Shown here piece after piece: positions 10,613-22,167 of a DNA stretch of 64,000 nucleotides. Below the pieces are notes generated by a model, which saw only the letters and a list, made by a program, of their open reading frames with translations, searched no databases and was not told the origin of the DNA. The stretch covers positions 132 to 64,131 of the forward strand of contig NZ_LUAW01000018.1 of the NCBI RefSeq assembly GCF_001605895.1. Reading direction: 5' to 3'. A program made the position numbers and the translations under genes. The DNA is from Acinetobacter pragensis (lineage in GTDB: Bacteria > Pseudomonadota > Gammaproteobacteria > Pseudomonadales > Moraxellaceae). Numbering within the stretch: the stretch's first letter is position 1; every line of letters starts with the position of its first letter.

Positions 10613-11212
10613 TTATTTAGTTCGCTGATATTTAGTTAACGCCAAATACAGCAACGTGATCCAAATAAAACTTATGCTCCAGCCAGAAAGGACATCGGAA
10701 GGAAAATGCGCGCCAGCATAAACTCTTGAAATTCCCATCAGCAAGATCCAAATACTTGCAATGAGGCAGATCAGTTTATGCTGTGAATGCTGCAGGGAAA
10801 CGTACATCGCCAAACAGCCTAAAGCAGCTGCATAAAGGCTATGTCCACTTGGAAATGAATCTCCGTAAGTTTTCACCAGAAAATACATTTCAGGTGGACG
10901 CGGTCTTGAGACGAGGTACTTCAGCATCCAGGATAAGCAAATACTTCCAATCATTCCTATACTGATAAAAACAATCTCTGAATGTTTTTTATACCATGCA
11001 CAGTGTAAACACCATAGTGTGGTTAAAAATAATACAAATGGCATGCCGCCTGCGATGGAAAACCCTTGAGCCGCTATATTGAAAGCATTGCTTCTGTGGT
11101 CATACATCCATGCTACAGCGCCTAAATCATAAGCGCTAAAAGCATGTGAATTATACAGCAACATACTGATAATCAATAAGAAGAAACCCAGGAAAAGCAA
11201 CAGTTTCGGCAT
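10613..11212 (-). CDS. PAP2-family membrane phosphatase
   Basis: 199-aa integral membrane protein with about six hydrophobic segments. The three acid-phosphatase motifs are present: KYLVSRPRPP (KX6RP type), PSGHS, and SRVYAGAHFPSD (SRX5HX3D). Family members remove phosphate from undecaprenyl-PP, phosphatidylglycerol-phosphate or lipid A; which substrate applies here cannot be told. It is the first gene of a co-directional set with adeI 35 bases downstream, and its own upstream region carries a promoter overlapped by a perfect inverted repeat. That arrangement suggests it is co-expressed with the efflux pump and under the same repressor (inference). Confidence 0.92.
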   Translation of the reverse strand: MPKLLLFLGFFLLIISMLLYNSHAFSAYDLGAVAWMYDHRSNAFNIAAQGFSIAGGMPFVLFLTTLWCLHCAWYKKHSEIVFISIGMIGSICLSWMLKYLVSRPRPPEMYFLVKTYGDSFPSGHSLYAAALGCLAMYVSLQHSQHKLICLIASIWILLMGISRVYAGAHFPSDVLSGWSISFIWITLLYLALTKYQRTK

Positions 11213-11262
11213 GCTTAAATCCTTGTTTTTTTATTGGGAGCGAGTCCGAATAAACTAAGCAG

Positions 11263-11294
11263 TAAAGTGTACTCATCAGTACACTTTATTTCAA
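11263..11294 (-). promoter_or_regulatory. Predicted promoter with overlapping palindromic operator, PAP2-adeIJK
   Basis: On the minus strand TTGAAA (11289-11294), a 17-base spacer and TACACT (11266-11271) form a sigma-70-like promoter. A perfect inverted repeat with 11-bp arms TAAAGTGTACT / AGTACACTTTA and a CATC spacer (11263-11288) covers the spacer and the -10 box. That is the geometry of a TetR-type repressor site. The adeIJK repressor AdeN is of the TetR family, so this is a candidate AdeN operator; the assignment is inference. Confidence 0.6.
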
Positions 11295-11364
11295 GTGCGT
11301 GTAAATTATGCTAATTTCTTTTTTGTGTTTTTTTAACACTTGATAATATAAATTAACAATTTCT

Positions 11365-13416
11365 TTAATGACTTTGTTTATGCGGGCCGGATGAATCTTC
11401 AATTTCCAAAGGCTGTTTCGGCGGCCAAAAGAAGTCGCTTGGACGGGTCAGGAAATGCGTCAGCACCAATTTTGCCAATGGTTTCCATTGCTCAAAACGT
11501 ACACGGCGCGCGCGCAGCGCCACAATAATAGTGAGGGTGAAGCTGACAAATAAGTTGGTTAAGCCGATGCACAGCACGCCTAAAAACGAAACAATCGCTA
11601 AACCGATTTCCGGGCCGCCGTTAATGCACATTAAGCCCTGAATGAAATTGGCTGATGCAAAGGCAATATGACGGATATCCAGCGGCAAGCCTAGAATGTA
11701 GCCCAGTGTTCCCATGCTTCCCAGCATGATGCCGAATAAGAAATTACCCGCCAAAGCGCCTAAGTTGCGTTCTATATAAGATGCGAAAGCATCTAAACGG
11801 TCTTGCCCCATCCAGCGTTTCAGAGCCGGATGCGCCTTTAGGCGGGGGCCGACTTTGCGGTAAATGGCCATGTTGTCAAAATAGCCGGCCAGCAAGCCAG
11901 ACAAAAATAAACAGACGCCGGCGATTGCCGCATGCGGAATAGCCAGAGAGGTAAACGGATCAAGGCTGTGCAGCAGATGGGACGCTTTGGCATGATTCAG
12001 CAGAGGTTCATCCATGCCGAGCTGCCAAAAATAAGTAATTAATGCAGCGGTTGGAATGGCAATGGAAATATTGCCTAAAATGGCAATAAATTGCGTCCGG
12101 ATAATGTTGATGATCAGCGCCGCCAGTTCTGCAATTTGAGCGTTTTTGGAACCCTTGCGGTGCTGAACGGTGGACGCCAGCGCAGCTGCCGTCATGGCCG
12201 GCTGCTTGGTCGCGACAGTGAAATGCAGGACATGAATCAGCATAAAGCCCAAGGAGTAATTCATGCTGAAAAGAAAGGCCTGCATCAGCGGCGCTAAAAT
12301 TAGGCGCGCCGCTAAAATTTTAAGCGATGCCATGGCTGCGATAATGACGCCAGCTCCAGCCGCGGCTTTATACATGTCAATAAAGCCTTTTTTGTCGCTG
12401 CTGACATAGTGTTCGCCAGTTTTGCTGGCATTCTCAGTCACCTGCAGCGCCATTAATTCGCTGTTTGTGGCTAACAGCGAGCGGACACTGCGCTCGCTGT
12501 ACAGCGCATCGGTTACATCAACCAGCAATGAGCCGATGGAACTGTATCGGACATCATCTTCTTCAACAATCAGGTTCAGCAGAATTTCTATTCGGTCCAG
12601 ACACTGTTCCAGCAAAGACAGCAAATAAGTCAAGCTGACGCTGACGCCGCTGCGTTTGGTCGCTCTGCGAATTTTCAGCACAACTTCACGGCATTGATCC
12701 AGCATGACCAGCGCTTGAGAAGCATCCGGCGGCACCACGGCGCTCATTTTTTCGGCATTTTGATGAAGCTGTTTATATTGCTGAATAAACTCATTAATTT
12801 CACGGTTCTGAACTAAAAAAGGCGATTCATACTCGGTCAGTTCGGGGTGCGCATTAATGAACTCAGGGTATAGGCCAATGCCGCTGACACGATAAGACAG
12901 CACAGTTATGGCTTTAATCAATTCACGGCGGATTTGTTTTTTTTCCTCCTGATTGGCATGCCCCTGATTAAACAATCTGAACAGTTTCTGCCATTCAGAT
13001 TCCTCAATACTGTCCAGCCAGTATTTATCACTGCGCTGATGAAACACTTGGCGCAACAGATCCTGCAGCTGGCTTGCATCATTAATCAACGGCAGAAAAT
13101 GCGCGCCGAGACGCTGAAAAAACTGATTTAAGAAACCATCTAAAGACAGAATTCCCGTGTCGGCATAGAGGCTGGTCTGTTTGTACTTGCTGATTAATCT
13201 AAGGACAAAACTTTGCAGGGTGGAGGCTGCGTCAGGCGTCAGCAGCAGGGCAGTATAAAAAGCTTCAAAATTTTGGTGTATTTCTTCTGTGTTTTTGGTG
13301 TCTGCAGGGCGAATGCGGTTTACCAGTTCAATCAGCAGATTGTGATCCAGCACAGCCTGACTGCTGTCAAGCTGCTGCTGCATTTGCAGGAATAAATCAT
13401 TAAATTTTATATGCAT
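11365..13416 (-). CDS. Gcr-like 'site-specific recombinase' family membrane protein
   Basis: 683-aa protein that I place, by overall resemblance, in the family named after gonococcal gcr (Pfam SpecificRecomb). The N-terminal 340 residues are soluble and helix-rich with no catalytic motif that I recognise. The C-terminal half holds about six hydrophobic segments, for example around GAGVIIAAMASLKILAA and NFLFGIMLGSMGTLGYI. With that topology a recombinase role looks doubtful; the name is historical. The ATG at 13416 is preferred over an in-frame TTG two codons upstream. It lies 26 bases downstream of ispB on the same strand, so the two are probably one transcript. The true function is unknown. 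Confidence 0.75.
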   Translation of the reverse strand: MHIKFNDLFLQMQQQLDSSQAVLDHNLLIELVNRIRPADTKNTEEIHQNFEAFYTALLLTPDAASTLQSFVLRLISKYKQTSLYADTGILSLDGFLNQFFQRLGAHFLPLINDASQLQDLLRQVFHQRSDKYWLDSIEESEWQKLFRLFNQGHANQEEKKQIRRELIKAITVLSYRVSGIGLYPEFINAHPELTEYESPFLVQNREINEFIQQYKQLHQNAEKMSAVVPPDASQALVMLDQCREVVLKIRRATKRSGVSVSLTYLLSLLEQCLDRIEILLNLIVEEDDVRYSSIGSLLVDVTDALYSERSVRSLLATNSELMALQVTENASKTGEHYVSSDKKGFIDMYKAAAGAGVIIAAMASLKILAARLILAPLMQAFLFSMNYSLGFMLIHVLHFTVATKQPAMTAAALASTVQHRKGSKNAQIAELAALIINIIRTQFIAILGNISIAIPTAALITYFWQLGMDEPLLNHAKASHLLHSLDPFTSLAIPHAAIAGVCLFLSGLLAGYFDNMAIYRKVGPRLKAHPALKRWMGQDRLDAFASYIERNLGALAGNFLFGIMLGSMGTLGYILGLPLDIRHIAFASANFIQGLMCINGGPEIGLAIVSFLGVLCIGLTNLFVSFTLTIIVALRARRVRFEQWKPLAKLVLTHFLTRPSDFFWPPKQPLEIEDSSGPHKQSH

Positions 13417-13442
13417 AAGCAAGTGGTAACTATTCTTTAGTT

Positions 13443-14420
13443 TTATTGAATGCGATGCAATGCCAAATTCGCAAGATTAATCAGTGCTTGGCGGTATTCA
13501 CTGTCTGGAAGCGCATTGAGTGCATCCAGCGCTGCGTTGGTTTCTTCAGTTGCGCGCTGGCTGCAATAATCCAATGCGCCGGAAGTCTGCACAATGGAAA
13601 TCACCCGTTCTAAATCAGCAGTCCCGCCTGTTGCAATGCTGCGGCGGATAATTTCATGTTCTTCGCCAGCGGTATTCTTCAGTGCAGAGATTAACGGTAA
13701 AGTCGGTTTGCCTTCCATTAAATCATCGCCAATATTTTTACCTAATGTTTCAGCATCAGAAGTGTAATCTAAAATATCATCAATAATTTGAAAGGCATTG
13801 CCAAAGTGGCCAGCAAATTTACGCAGCGGCTCACGGTATTCAGGTTTGCCTGAAAGAATCGCTGCGCCTTCAGTCGCCAACTCAAACAGGCGGGAAGTTT
13901 TACCGTGAATAATATCTAAATAGGTCTGTTCCGATGTATCCGGCTGGTGCTGAGACTGCAGCTGCAGAACTTCGCCTTCTGCAATTTCGCACGTGCCTGT
14001 CGAAAAGTCTTTTAATAAGACCATGTCATTTAAGTCAACCAGCAGATCAAATGCGCGCGAAATTAAAAAATCACCGACCAAAACTGCGGTTTGGTTATTC
14101 CAAGTGGCATTGGCTGTTGGGCGTCCGCGGCGTAAGCCTGATTCATCGACCACATCATCATGCACGAGTGTTGCCGTATGCAGCATTTCAATAATAGCCG
14201 CCAATTTGCGGTGTTTTTCTAAGTCTTCTGCGCCGCAGGCTTTGGCCGCCAATAGACACATAACAGGGCGCATGCGTTTACCGCCAGCTTCAACAACATG
14301 TTTGCTGACAGCCATGACTAAAGCGACTTTTGAGGTGATCCCTTCATTAATAAATTTGTCCATCGCGGCAAAGTCAGTAGCAACAGGAGTGAGAATGTCT
14401 TGCTTGAAGTCGATGGTCAT
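13443..14420 (-). CDS. ispB: Octaprenyl-diphosphate synthase
   Basis: Trans-long-chain prenyl diphosphate synthase, 325 aa. It condenses isopentenyl diphosphate units onto FPP to make the side chain of ubiquinone. The first Asp-rich motif DDVVD is at residues 88-92, followed by LRRGRPT. The second, DDILD, is at 214-218. GKRMRP near residue 47 and GKTSRLFE near 173 are further family landmarks. It is divergent from rplU-rpmA across a 441-base gap, an arrangement shared with E. coli and Pseudomonas, which supports the assignment. The exact chain length made (C40 or C45) cannot be fixed from sequence; most gamma-proteobacterial relatives are IspB. Confidence 0.93.
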   Translation of the reverse strand: MTIDFKQDILTPVATDFAAMDKFINEGITSKVALVMAVSKHVVEAGGKRMRPVMCLLAAKACGAEDLEKHRKLAAIIEMLHTATLVHDDVVDESGLRRGRPTANATWNNQTAVLVGDFLISRAFDLLVDLNDMVLLKDFSTGTCEIAEGEVLQLQSQHQPDTSEQTYLDIIHGKTSRLFELATEGAAILSGKPEYREPLRKFAGHFGNAFQIIDDILDYTSDAETLGKNIGDDLMEGKPTLPLISALKNTAGEEHEIIRRSIATGGTADLERVISIVQTSGALDYCSQRATEETNAALDALNALPDSEYRQALINLANLALHRIQ

Positions 14421-14742
14421 GTGAAGAAGAGCCTCAGTAATTTTAAATTGCTGCTGTAGTTTAGCAACTTAGTATCATAATTACAGATAAGAGCTCAGCA
14501 ATTGATTAAAATTAAGTATAAATTTAAAAACAGAGCCGAGTTCCAATCACCCAATGCAATATGGAATGTCTGATCATTTAAACATTCCGGCATTTCGTCA
14601 TTTGTATATAGTAGCGAATTGATTTTAAAAATCTATTTGAATTTTTGATAGATGTTTTGGCTGCTGGCGTCAATGTTCTGGCGTTTTTAGAAATAGTGCA
14701 TAAAGCAATCATGGCTTCTTTGATAATTTTTGTGCAAATGGC
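14421..14742. other. Intergenic region between divergent ispB and rplU
   Basis: AT-rich gap (the full gap is 441 bases up to rplU). Apart from the rplU promoter-like sequence at 14743-14771 I see no open frame with a ribosome-binding site and no RNA gene. It should also hold the ispB promoter on the minus strand, which I could not assign with confidence. Confidence 0.5.
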
Positions 14743-14771
14743 TTGTTGTTTGTTTGCATATCGCTTAAAAT
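14743..14771 (+). promoter_or_regulatory. Predicted promoter for rplU-rpmA
   Basis: TTGTTG (14743-14748), 17 bases, TAAAAT (14766-14771). Transcription would begin near 14778, giving a leader of about 85 bases before rplU. The leader contains the small inverted pair GATCGTCTTAAGATC, which could fold into a hairpin. Confidence 0.5.
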
Positions 14772-14861
14772 CCTTGCCCTTGTATAACCCCAGTGGCGAT
14801 CGTCTTAAGATCGGTATATTCCTTTACCGGCACGACGACACGGGCATGCTTGGAGTACATC

Positions 14862-15173
14862 ATGTACGCAGTTATCCAAAGCGGTGGTAAACAGCACCGT
14901 GTTGTTGAGGGTGAAACCCTTAAAGTTGAATTATTGAAAGCTGAAACTGGCGCAACTATTACATTTGACGATGTATTGATGGTTGTGAATGGCGAAAGCA
15001 TTCAAATCGGTGCACCAGTTGTTGCTGGCGCTACTGTAACTGCTGAAGTAGTTAGCCATGGTCGTCACGACAAAATCCGCATCATCAAAATGCGTCGTCG
15101 TAAACACTATCGTAAACAACAAGGTCACCGTCAATGGTTCACTGAGTTGAAAATTACAGCTATTTCAGGCTAA
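14862..15173 (+). CDS. rplU: 50S ribosomal protein L21
   Basis: 103 aa, the standard length, opening [14 protein letters not shown]. The conserved C-terminal signature [16 protein letters not shown] is intact; it binds 23S rRNA. An in-frame ATG 69 bases upstream would add an unrelated extension. The ATG at 14862 has GGAG seven bases ahead and gives the family N-terminus, so it is taken as the start. rpmA follows after 19 bases in the usual rplU-rpmA operon. Confidence 0.98.
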   Translation: MYAVIQSGGKQHRVVEGETLKVELLKAETGATITFDDVLMVVNGESIQIGAPVVAGATVTAEVVSHGRHDKIRIIKMRRRKHYRKQQGHRQWFTELKITAISG

Positions 15174-15192
15174 TTACGAGGAGTAAATAGAC

Positions 15193-15447
15193 ATGGCAAC
15201 TAAAAAAGCCGGTGGTTCGACTAAAAACGGTCGTGACTCGAATCCTAAAATGTTAGGTGTTAAAATGTACGGCGGTCAATCTGTGACTGCTGGTAACATT
15301 ATCGTTCGTCAACGTGGTACAGAATTCCACGCTGGTGCAAACGTAGGTATGGGCCGTGACCATACTTTGTTCGCTACTGCTGACGGCGTAATCAAATTCG
15401 AAGTGAAAGGCCAATTCGGTCGTCGCTACGTATCTGTTGAAGTTTAA
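15193..15447 (+). CDS. rpmA: 50S ribosomal protein L27
   Basis: 84 aa with the family N-terminus [19 protein letters not shown]; the flexible N-terminal tail reaches the peptidyl-transferase centre. GVKMYGGQ and [10 protein letters not shown] are further signatures. No N-terminal extension of the Firmicutes cleavage type is present. It is the second gene of rplU-rpmA, preceded by a GAGGAG ribosome-binding site and followed by a strong terminator at 15464-15490. Confidence 0.98.
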   Translation: MATKKAGGSTKNGRDSNPKMLGVKMYGGQSVTAGNIIVRQRGTEFHAGANVGMGRDHTLFATADGVIKFEVKGQFGRRYVSVEV

Positions 15448-15463
15448 GCTTTAATAGAAAAAA

Positions 15464-15490
15464 GCCCGCAAATTTTGCGGGTTTTTTTTT
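15464..15490 (+). terminator. Rho-independent terminator after rpmA
   Basis: A CCCGCAAA/TTTTGCGGG hairpin followed by nine or more T residues. It separates rplU-rpmA from the adhesin gene. Confidence 0.9.
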
Positions 15491-15601
15491 GCCAAATAAA
15501 TCATTACCAAAAGATTTATTTAAAAAAATAAATAATAATTCACAGTAAAAATAAAGAAATGTTTTGAAATCTTTACTAATAATTACGTCGCAATTATGTA
15601 A

Positions 15602-15622
15602 TATAATGTGATTTGCGTCACA
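15602..15622 (+). promoter_or_regulatory. CRP/Vfr-type site overlapping a -10-like TATAAT
   Basis: TATAAT at 15602-15607 is overlapped by TGTGA-TTTGCG-TCACA at 15607-15622, a perfect match to the TGTGA-N6-TCACA half-site pattern of CRP-family regulators. It lies 52 bases before the adhesin ATG. The -35 side is poor. Whether the site activates or represses cannot be said. Confidence 0.5.
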
Positions 15623-15673
15623 AAAAAATACATGTGTAATAGGAGGGGAGAAATACAAGAAAAGGATAAGGAC

Positions 15674-17314
<1,641 letters not shown>

Positions 17315-17354
17315 CTTAGATGCCCAATATGCTCAACTTTATTAAGATAAAAAG

Positions 17355-17380
17355 CCCTCATCAAAAAATGAGGGTTTTTT
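17355..17380 (+). terminator. Terminator after the adhesin gene
   Basis: CCCTCAT and ATGAGGG arms around an A-rich loop, then TTTTTT. It lies 41 bases past the adhesin stop. Confidence 0.85.
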
Positions 17381-17536
17381 ATTTTTTGACTTTTCTCCAT
17401 CATGATGAATAAAATTTCGCATTTTGCATTAATAACAATACAAAACTTATTGTTTTCACTCATATTAGTCTTAAAAATTGGTTTAAGATGGGCAATCTGA
17501 CAAATTGCAATGCTGCAAATATAAAAAGGTGAATCT

Positions 17537-18229
17537 ATGAATATGCTTCGTAAAACCATGTGTGCTGTGGCATTGGGTGCGGCGACATTAGCACCTGTGA
17601 TGAGTACAACAGTTTTTGCTGCCACTGCAGCATCGGAGCAGCAAGCGACAGCCAGCTTGGTGAAACAGCTCAGCGGTGTGAAAAGTTTTTCTGCCAATTT
17701 TGAACAAACCACAAAAGTCAGCAGCGGTAAAACTGCACAGAAAAAGGGCTTGTCTGCTCAGCATATGAATCAAACTTTTAAAGGCGTGATGAAGGTTGAG
17801 CGGCCTGGTAAATTTTTCTGGGAAACGTCAAGTCCGTCTAAGCAGACGATTGTGACATCGGGTAAAACTGTGTGGATTTACGATCCAGACCTGCAGCAGG
17901 CCGTGCGTCAAAACTTAGATGATCAGGTTGCAAACACTCCGGCGCTGCTGCTTTCGGGCAATACCAGCCAAATTATGCAGTCATACCGGGTGACTCAGCC
18001 AAATAACACCAAGACTTATTACACGCTGTATCCTAAAAATAATGATGGCGCATTTCAAAGCTTAACCATCAGTTTTGGCGCCAATAAAGCGCCAACATTA
18101 ATGATTCTTGCGGACTCACTTGGCCAAACCACATATGTGCGGTTCAGCAATATGAGAGTGAATGCATCTATTCCTGCATCAACTTTCAATTTTACACCAC
18201 CGAAAGGAACTGACATCATTGATCAGTAA
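17537..18229 (+). CDS. lolA: Outer-membrane lipoprotein carrier protein LolA
   Basis: Periplasmic chaperone, 230 aa, that takes lipoproteins from the LolCDE complex to LolB. A Sec signal peptide ends near TTVFAATAA (about residue 31). The mature part shows the LolA landmarks: SFSANFEQTT, GVMKVERPGKFFWETSSPSKQTIVTSG, VWIYDPDLQQAVRQ, and a C-terminal SNMRVNASIPASTFNFTPPKGTDI. An AAAAGGTGA Shine-Dalgarno precedes the ATG. The gene stands alone between two terminators. Its receptor LolB is encoded in the same window at 44060. Confidence 0.95.
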   Translation: MNMLRKTMCAVALGAATLAPVMSTTVFAATAASEQQATASLVKQLSGVKSFSANFEQTTKVSSGKTAQKKGLSAQHMNQTFKGVMKVERPGKFFWETSSPSKQTIVTSGKTVWIYDPDLQQAVRQNLDDQVANTPALLLSGNTSQIMQSYRVTQPNNTKTYYTLYPKNNDGAFQSLTISFGANKAPTLMILADSLGQTTYVRFSNMRVNASIPASTFNFTPPKGTDIIDQ

Positions 18230-18295
18230 GTTATGATCAATCTGTTCGGCAGAAAATTGTTTGCTGATAGTGAGACAGCTTTAAGCAAACGGAAA

Positions 18296-18318
18296 AAGCA
18301 GGCATTCGCCTGCTTTTT
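18296..18318 (+). terminator. Terminator after lolA
   Basis: AAGCAGGC-ATTC-GCCTGCTT hairpin followed by a T-run. Confidence 0.9.
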
Positions 18319-18437
18319 TTTATTGATGTAAAAGTCACGCAAAATTGGAGATACATTTCGTAATGTTATCAGTTGTATAGAGTAGGTATAGTGGGATCGT
18401 TTATTTGTTTTGCATTTTGGGTAGTAGGGAACTCGTC

Positions 18438-19247
18438 ATGAATATGCTTCATCAGAAAGTTTTTCATAAAAAGGCTGCGGCAGCTGCAATTGCTGCATTT
18501 TTTTCAATCAGCCTGCTGACGGCCTGCCAGCCTAGAAATGAACCGGTGCAGGACAGTGATAAAAATAAGCAGGCAGCAGCTGTCAAAACTGATAGCATTC
18601 CTTTAATTGAATCCAAAGCTGCGGCCATGAAGCTGACCAAGCCGGAAGCCTGCGATGCTGAAGGCTGTACGCAATATTCGATACAGACAGTAGAGACCAA
18701 TGTAGATTGGATTAATCAGTATTTTGCAGAGCGTATTCAGAAAGCTGACCCGATTGCATTTTCAACTGTGCCGAATGAAAAGGTGAATTTAGCAGAAGGT
18801 GCAGAACCGGGTTTGGGGCAAAGTACAACCAGTGTGCGCTATATCAGCCAATGGGGCAAAATAGCGACATTCGCTTTGGAAAGTTACACGTACACGGCGG
18901 GCGCTGCGCATGGCATGTATCATGTGGAATACGTCAACTTTGATTTAAAAGCAAAGAAACGTTTGGCGCTGCAGGATGTATTGCTAAAAGGCGCAGAGGC
19001 CAAAGTGATGAGTGCGCTATATGACGCCAATTCTATGTGGCTGGAAGAGCACAATATAGAACGCGGCAAGCTGCAGCTGAGTGATAATTTTTATTATGGC
19101 GCCAGCGGCATTGTGTTTGTTTATCCGCTGTATGAATTAGCCAGCTACGCTGAAGGCATGACAGAACTGAATTTGCCTTATCAGATGACTAAAGGAATGT
19201 TCAAGCCTGAATATTTGCCGAATTTGCCCAATTATGAAAATCAGTAA
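18438..19247 (+). CDS. DUF3298-type (RsiV-like) lipoprotein
   Basis: 269 aa. A lipoprotein signal ends at LLTAC (Cys near residue 30), so it is a membrane-anchored periplasmic protein. A charged linker follows, then a domain resembling DUF4163/DUF3298: SIQTVETNVDWINQYF, a central YTYTAGAAHGMYHVEYVNFDLKAKKRLALQDVL block, and NFYYGASGIVFVYPLYELASYAEG near the C-terminus. The AHG-containing block and the FVYPLYEIAPYA-like ending are typical of DUF3298. The anti-sigma factor RsiV shares this fold, but no sigma-factor gene is adjacent, so regulation is not implied. Start ATG 18438 is preferred to an ATG 33 bases upstream because a GGGA motif and a normal signal sequence follow. Confidence 0.82.
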   Translation: MNMLHQKVFHKKAAAAAIAAFFSISLLTACQPRNEPVQDSDKNKQAAAVKTDSIPLIESKAAAMKLTKPEACDAEGCTQYSIQTVETNVDWINQYFAERIQKADPIAFSTVPNEKVNLAEGAEPGLGQSTTSVRYISQWGKIATFALESYTYTAGAAHGMYHVEYVNFDLKAKKRLALQDVLLKGAEAKVMSALYDANSMWLEEHNIERGKLQLSDNFYYGASGIVFVYPLYELASYAEGMTELNLPYQMTKGMFKPEYLPNLPNYENQ

Positions 19248-19289
19248 ACTGTAAAAATCTTGCAGTTTATTGTACTAATAAGCCCCAGC

Positions 19290-19331
19290 TGTAAGCTCGA
19301 TTACTGTATTTTTTAGCGTTAAGAGCTTACA
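19290..19331. promoter_or_regulatory. Inverted repeat upstream of serS
   Basis: TGTAAGCTC (19290-19298) and GAGCTTACA (19323-19331) are perfect 9-base inverted arms 24 bases apart, ending 35 bases before the serS ATG. They could form a leader hairpin or a two-site operator; I know of no described element of this kind. Confidence 0.35.
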
Positions 19332-19360
19332 CTATAGCCAGTTTTTTTCTTTGCAAATGA

Positions 19361-20638
<1,278 letters not shown>

Positions 20639-20714
20639 TTTCAGCCGATGCATAGCGTAATTTTGTGCACGATAATTGCTTAAGACAGTCAGAACAAATG
20701 TATTGAGGTCATGT

Positions 20715-22097
20715 GTGGATATTTTTCCAATCTCGTTGAAGCTGCAGCAGCAGCCTTGTCTGATTGTTGGCGGCGGCCATATTGCTTACCGCAAAGCGGT
20801 GCTGCTGCAAAAAGCAGGTGCCGCTATCCATGTTATTTCTCCGGAAATAGCGGCTAATCTGCTGGAAATTGTAGAGCAGAGCGGCGGGAAATATGTGCAA
20901 GCGCTGTTCAGTACAGGCTTGAAACTGCGGGACTACCGTTTAGTGATTGCGGCGACTGATGATAAAGCAGTCAATCAGGCGGTTTTTGAGGCCTGCGAGG
21001 CTGAAAATGTTTTGGTCAACAGTGTGGATGATCCGCCGCATTGCCGCTTTATGGTTCCAGCCATTATTGACCGTTCACCGCTGGTGGTATCTATTGCGAC
21101 CAATGGCGCATCGCCGGTTCTGTCGCGTCAAATCCGTACTCAGCTTGAAAGCAGTATTCCGCACGGCATGGGCAAGCTTGCAGAATTCTCAGGAAAATGG
21201 CGGGCTGCAGTAAAAGCTAAAATTGAAAATCCAGATAAGCGCCGTATTTTTTGGGAAGACTTATATGCCAGCCCGCTAAAAGAGCAAGTCTTCAACGACA
21301 ATATGGCAGAAGCTGACCGCCTGATTGAGCAGGCTTTAATTGAGTGGACACAGCCGAAAGGTGAAGTCTATTTGGTCGGTGCCGGCCCAGGCGACCCTGA
21401 ACTGCTGACGTTAAAAGCATTGCGTTTAATGCAGCAGGCGGACGTAGTCATTTATGACCGGCTGGTGTCTGATCCAATTATGGATTTATGCCGCCGCGAT
21501 GCGGAAAAAATCTATGTCGGCAAAGCGCGTTCTAATCACGCTGTGCCGCAAGACGGCATTAATGCCTTGCTGGTTAAATATGCGTCAGAAGGCAAGCGGG
21601 TTTGCCGTTTAAAAGGCGGTGATCCCTTTATCTTTGGGCGCGGCGGTGAAGAAATTCAAGAACTGTTCGCTGCCGGTGTCGCTTTTCAAGTTGTGCCTGG
21701 CATTACCGCCGCATCCGGCTGTTCTGCATATGCAGGCATTCCATTGACCCATCGGGATTATGCGCAAAGCGTCAGATTTTTGACTGGACATTTGAAAGAA
21801 GGTTCTCCTGAATTGCCATGGGATGAGCTGGTTTATCAAAACCAAACTTTAGTGCTGTATATGGGTTTGGTTGGTTTGGAAAAAATCTGTGAAAAACTGA
21901 TTGCGCATGGCCAGCGCCCCGATATGCCGGTTGCATTGGTTTCAAAAGGGACCACACCTGAGCAGAAAGTGGTGGTTGGCACACTGGCAGATATTGCATC
22001 TAAAGTGTCCGAACATCAGATACAGGCGCCGACATTAACGATTATTGGCGATGTTGTGAGCCTGCGTGAGCAATTGCAATGGCATGAGCAGGGATAG
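20715..22097 (+). CDS. cysG: Siroheme synthase (fused dehydrogenase/ferrochelatase and methyltransferase)
   Basis: Trifunctional enzyme, about 460 aa like E. coli CysG, that turns uroporphyrinogen III into siroheme for sulfite and nitrite reductases. The N-terminal half is precorrin-2 dehydrogenase/ferrochelatase: LIVGGGHIAYRKAVLL, ATDD, and VVSIATNGASPVLSRQIR. The C-terminal half is uroporphyrinogen-III methyltransferase: VYLVGAGPGDPELLTLKAL, YDRLVS, GGDPFIFGRGGEE and the PGITAASGCSAYAGIPLTHR block. The GTG at 20715 has GAGGT six bases upstream and gives the family N-terminus; a TTG start at 20676 is possible but poorer. It lies between serS and trmL. Confidence 0.94.
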   Translation: MDIFPISLKLQQQPCLIVGGGHIAYRKAVLLQKAGAAIHVISPEIAANLLEIVEQSGGKYVQALFSTGLKLRDYRLVIAATDDKAVNQAVFEACEAENVLVNSVDDPPHCRFMVPAIIDRSPLVVSIATNGASPVLSRQIRTQLESSIPHGMGKLAEFSGKWRAAVKAKIENPDKRRIFWEDLYASPLKEQVFNDNMAEADRLIEQALIEWTQPKGEVYLVGAGPGDPELLTLKALRLMQQADVVIYDRLVSDPIMDLCRRDAEKIYVGKARSNHAVPQDGINALLVKYASEGKRVCRLKGGDPFIFGRGGEEIQELFAAGVAFQVVPGITAASGCSAYAGIPLTHRDYAQSVRFLTGHLKEGSPELPWDELVYQNQTLVLYMGLVGLEKICEKLIAHGQRPDMPVALVSKGTTPEQKVVVGTLADIASKVSEHQIQAPTLTIIGDVVSLREQLQWHEQG

Positions 22098-22167
22098 CAG
22101 CGGTCACGCTGCCCGAGTGCAAGGCGAATTACGCCTTGCTTCATTTATTAAAAAGTAGAGAAAACCA

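Noticed and set aside
11365..13416. The 'site-specific recombinase' name as a sign of a mobile element.
   Set aside because: The protein is a multi-helix membrane protein without integrase or resolvase motifs, in an operon with ispB, with no repeats around it.
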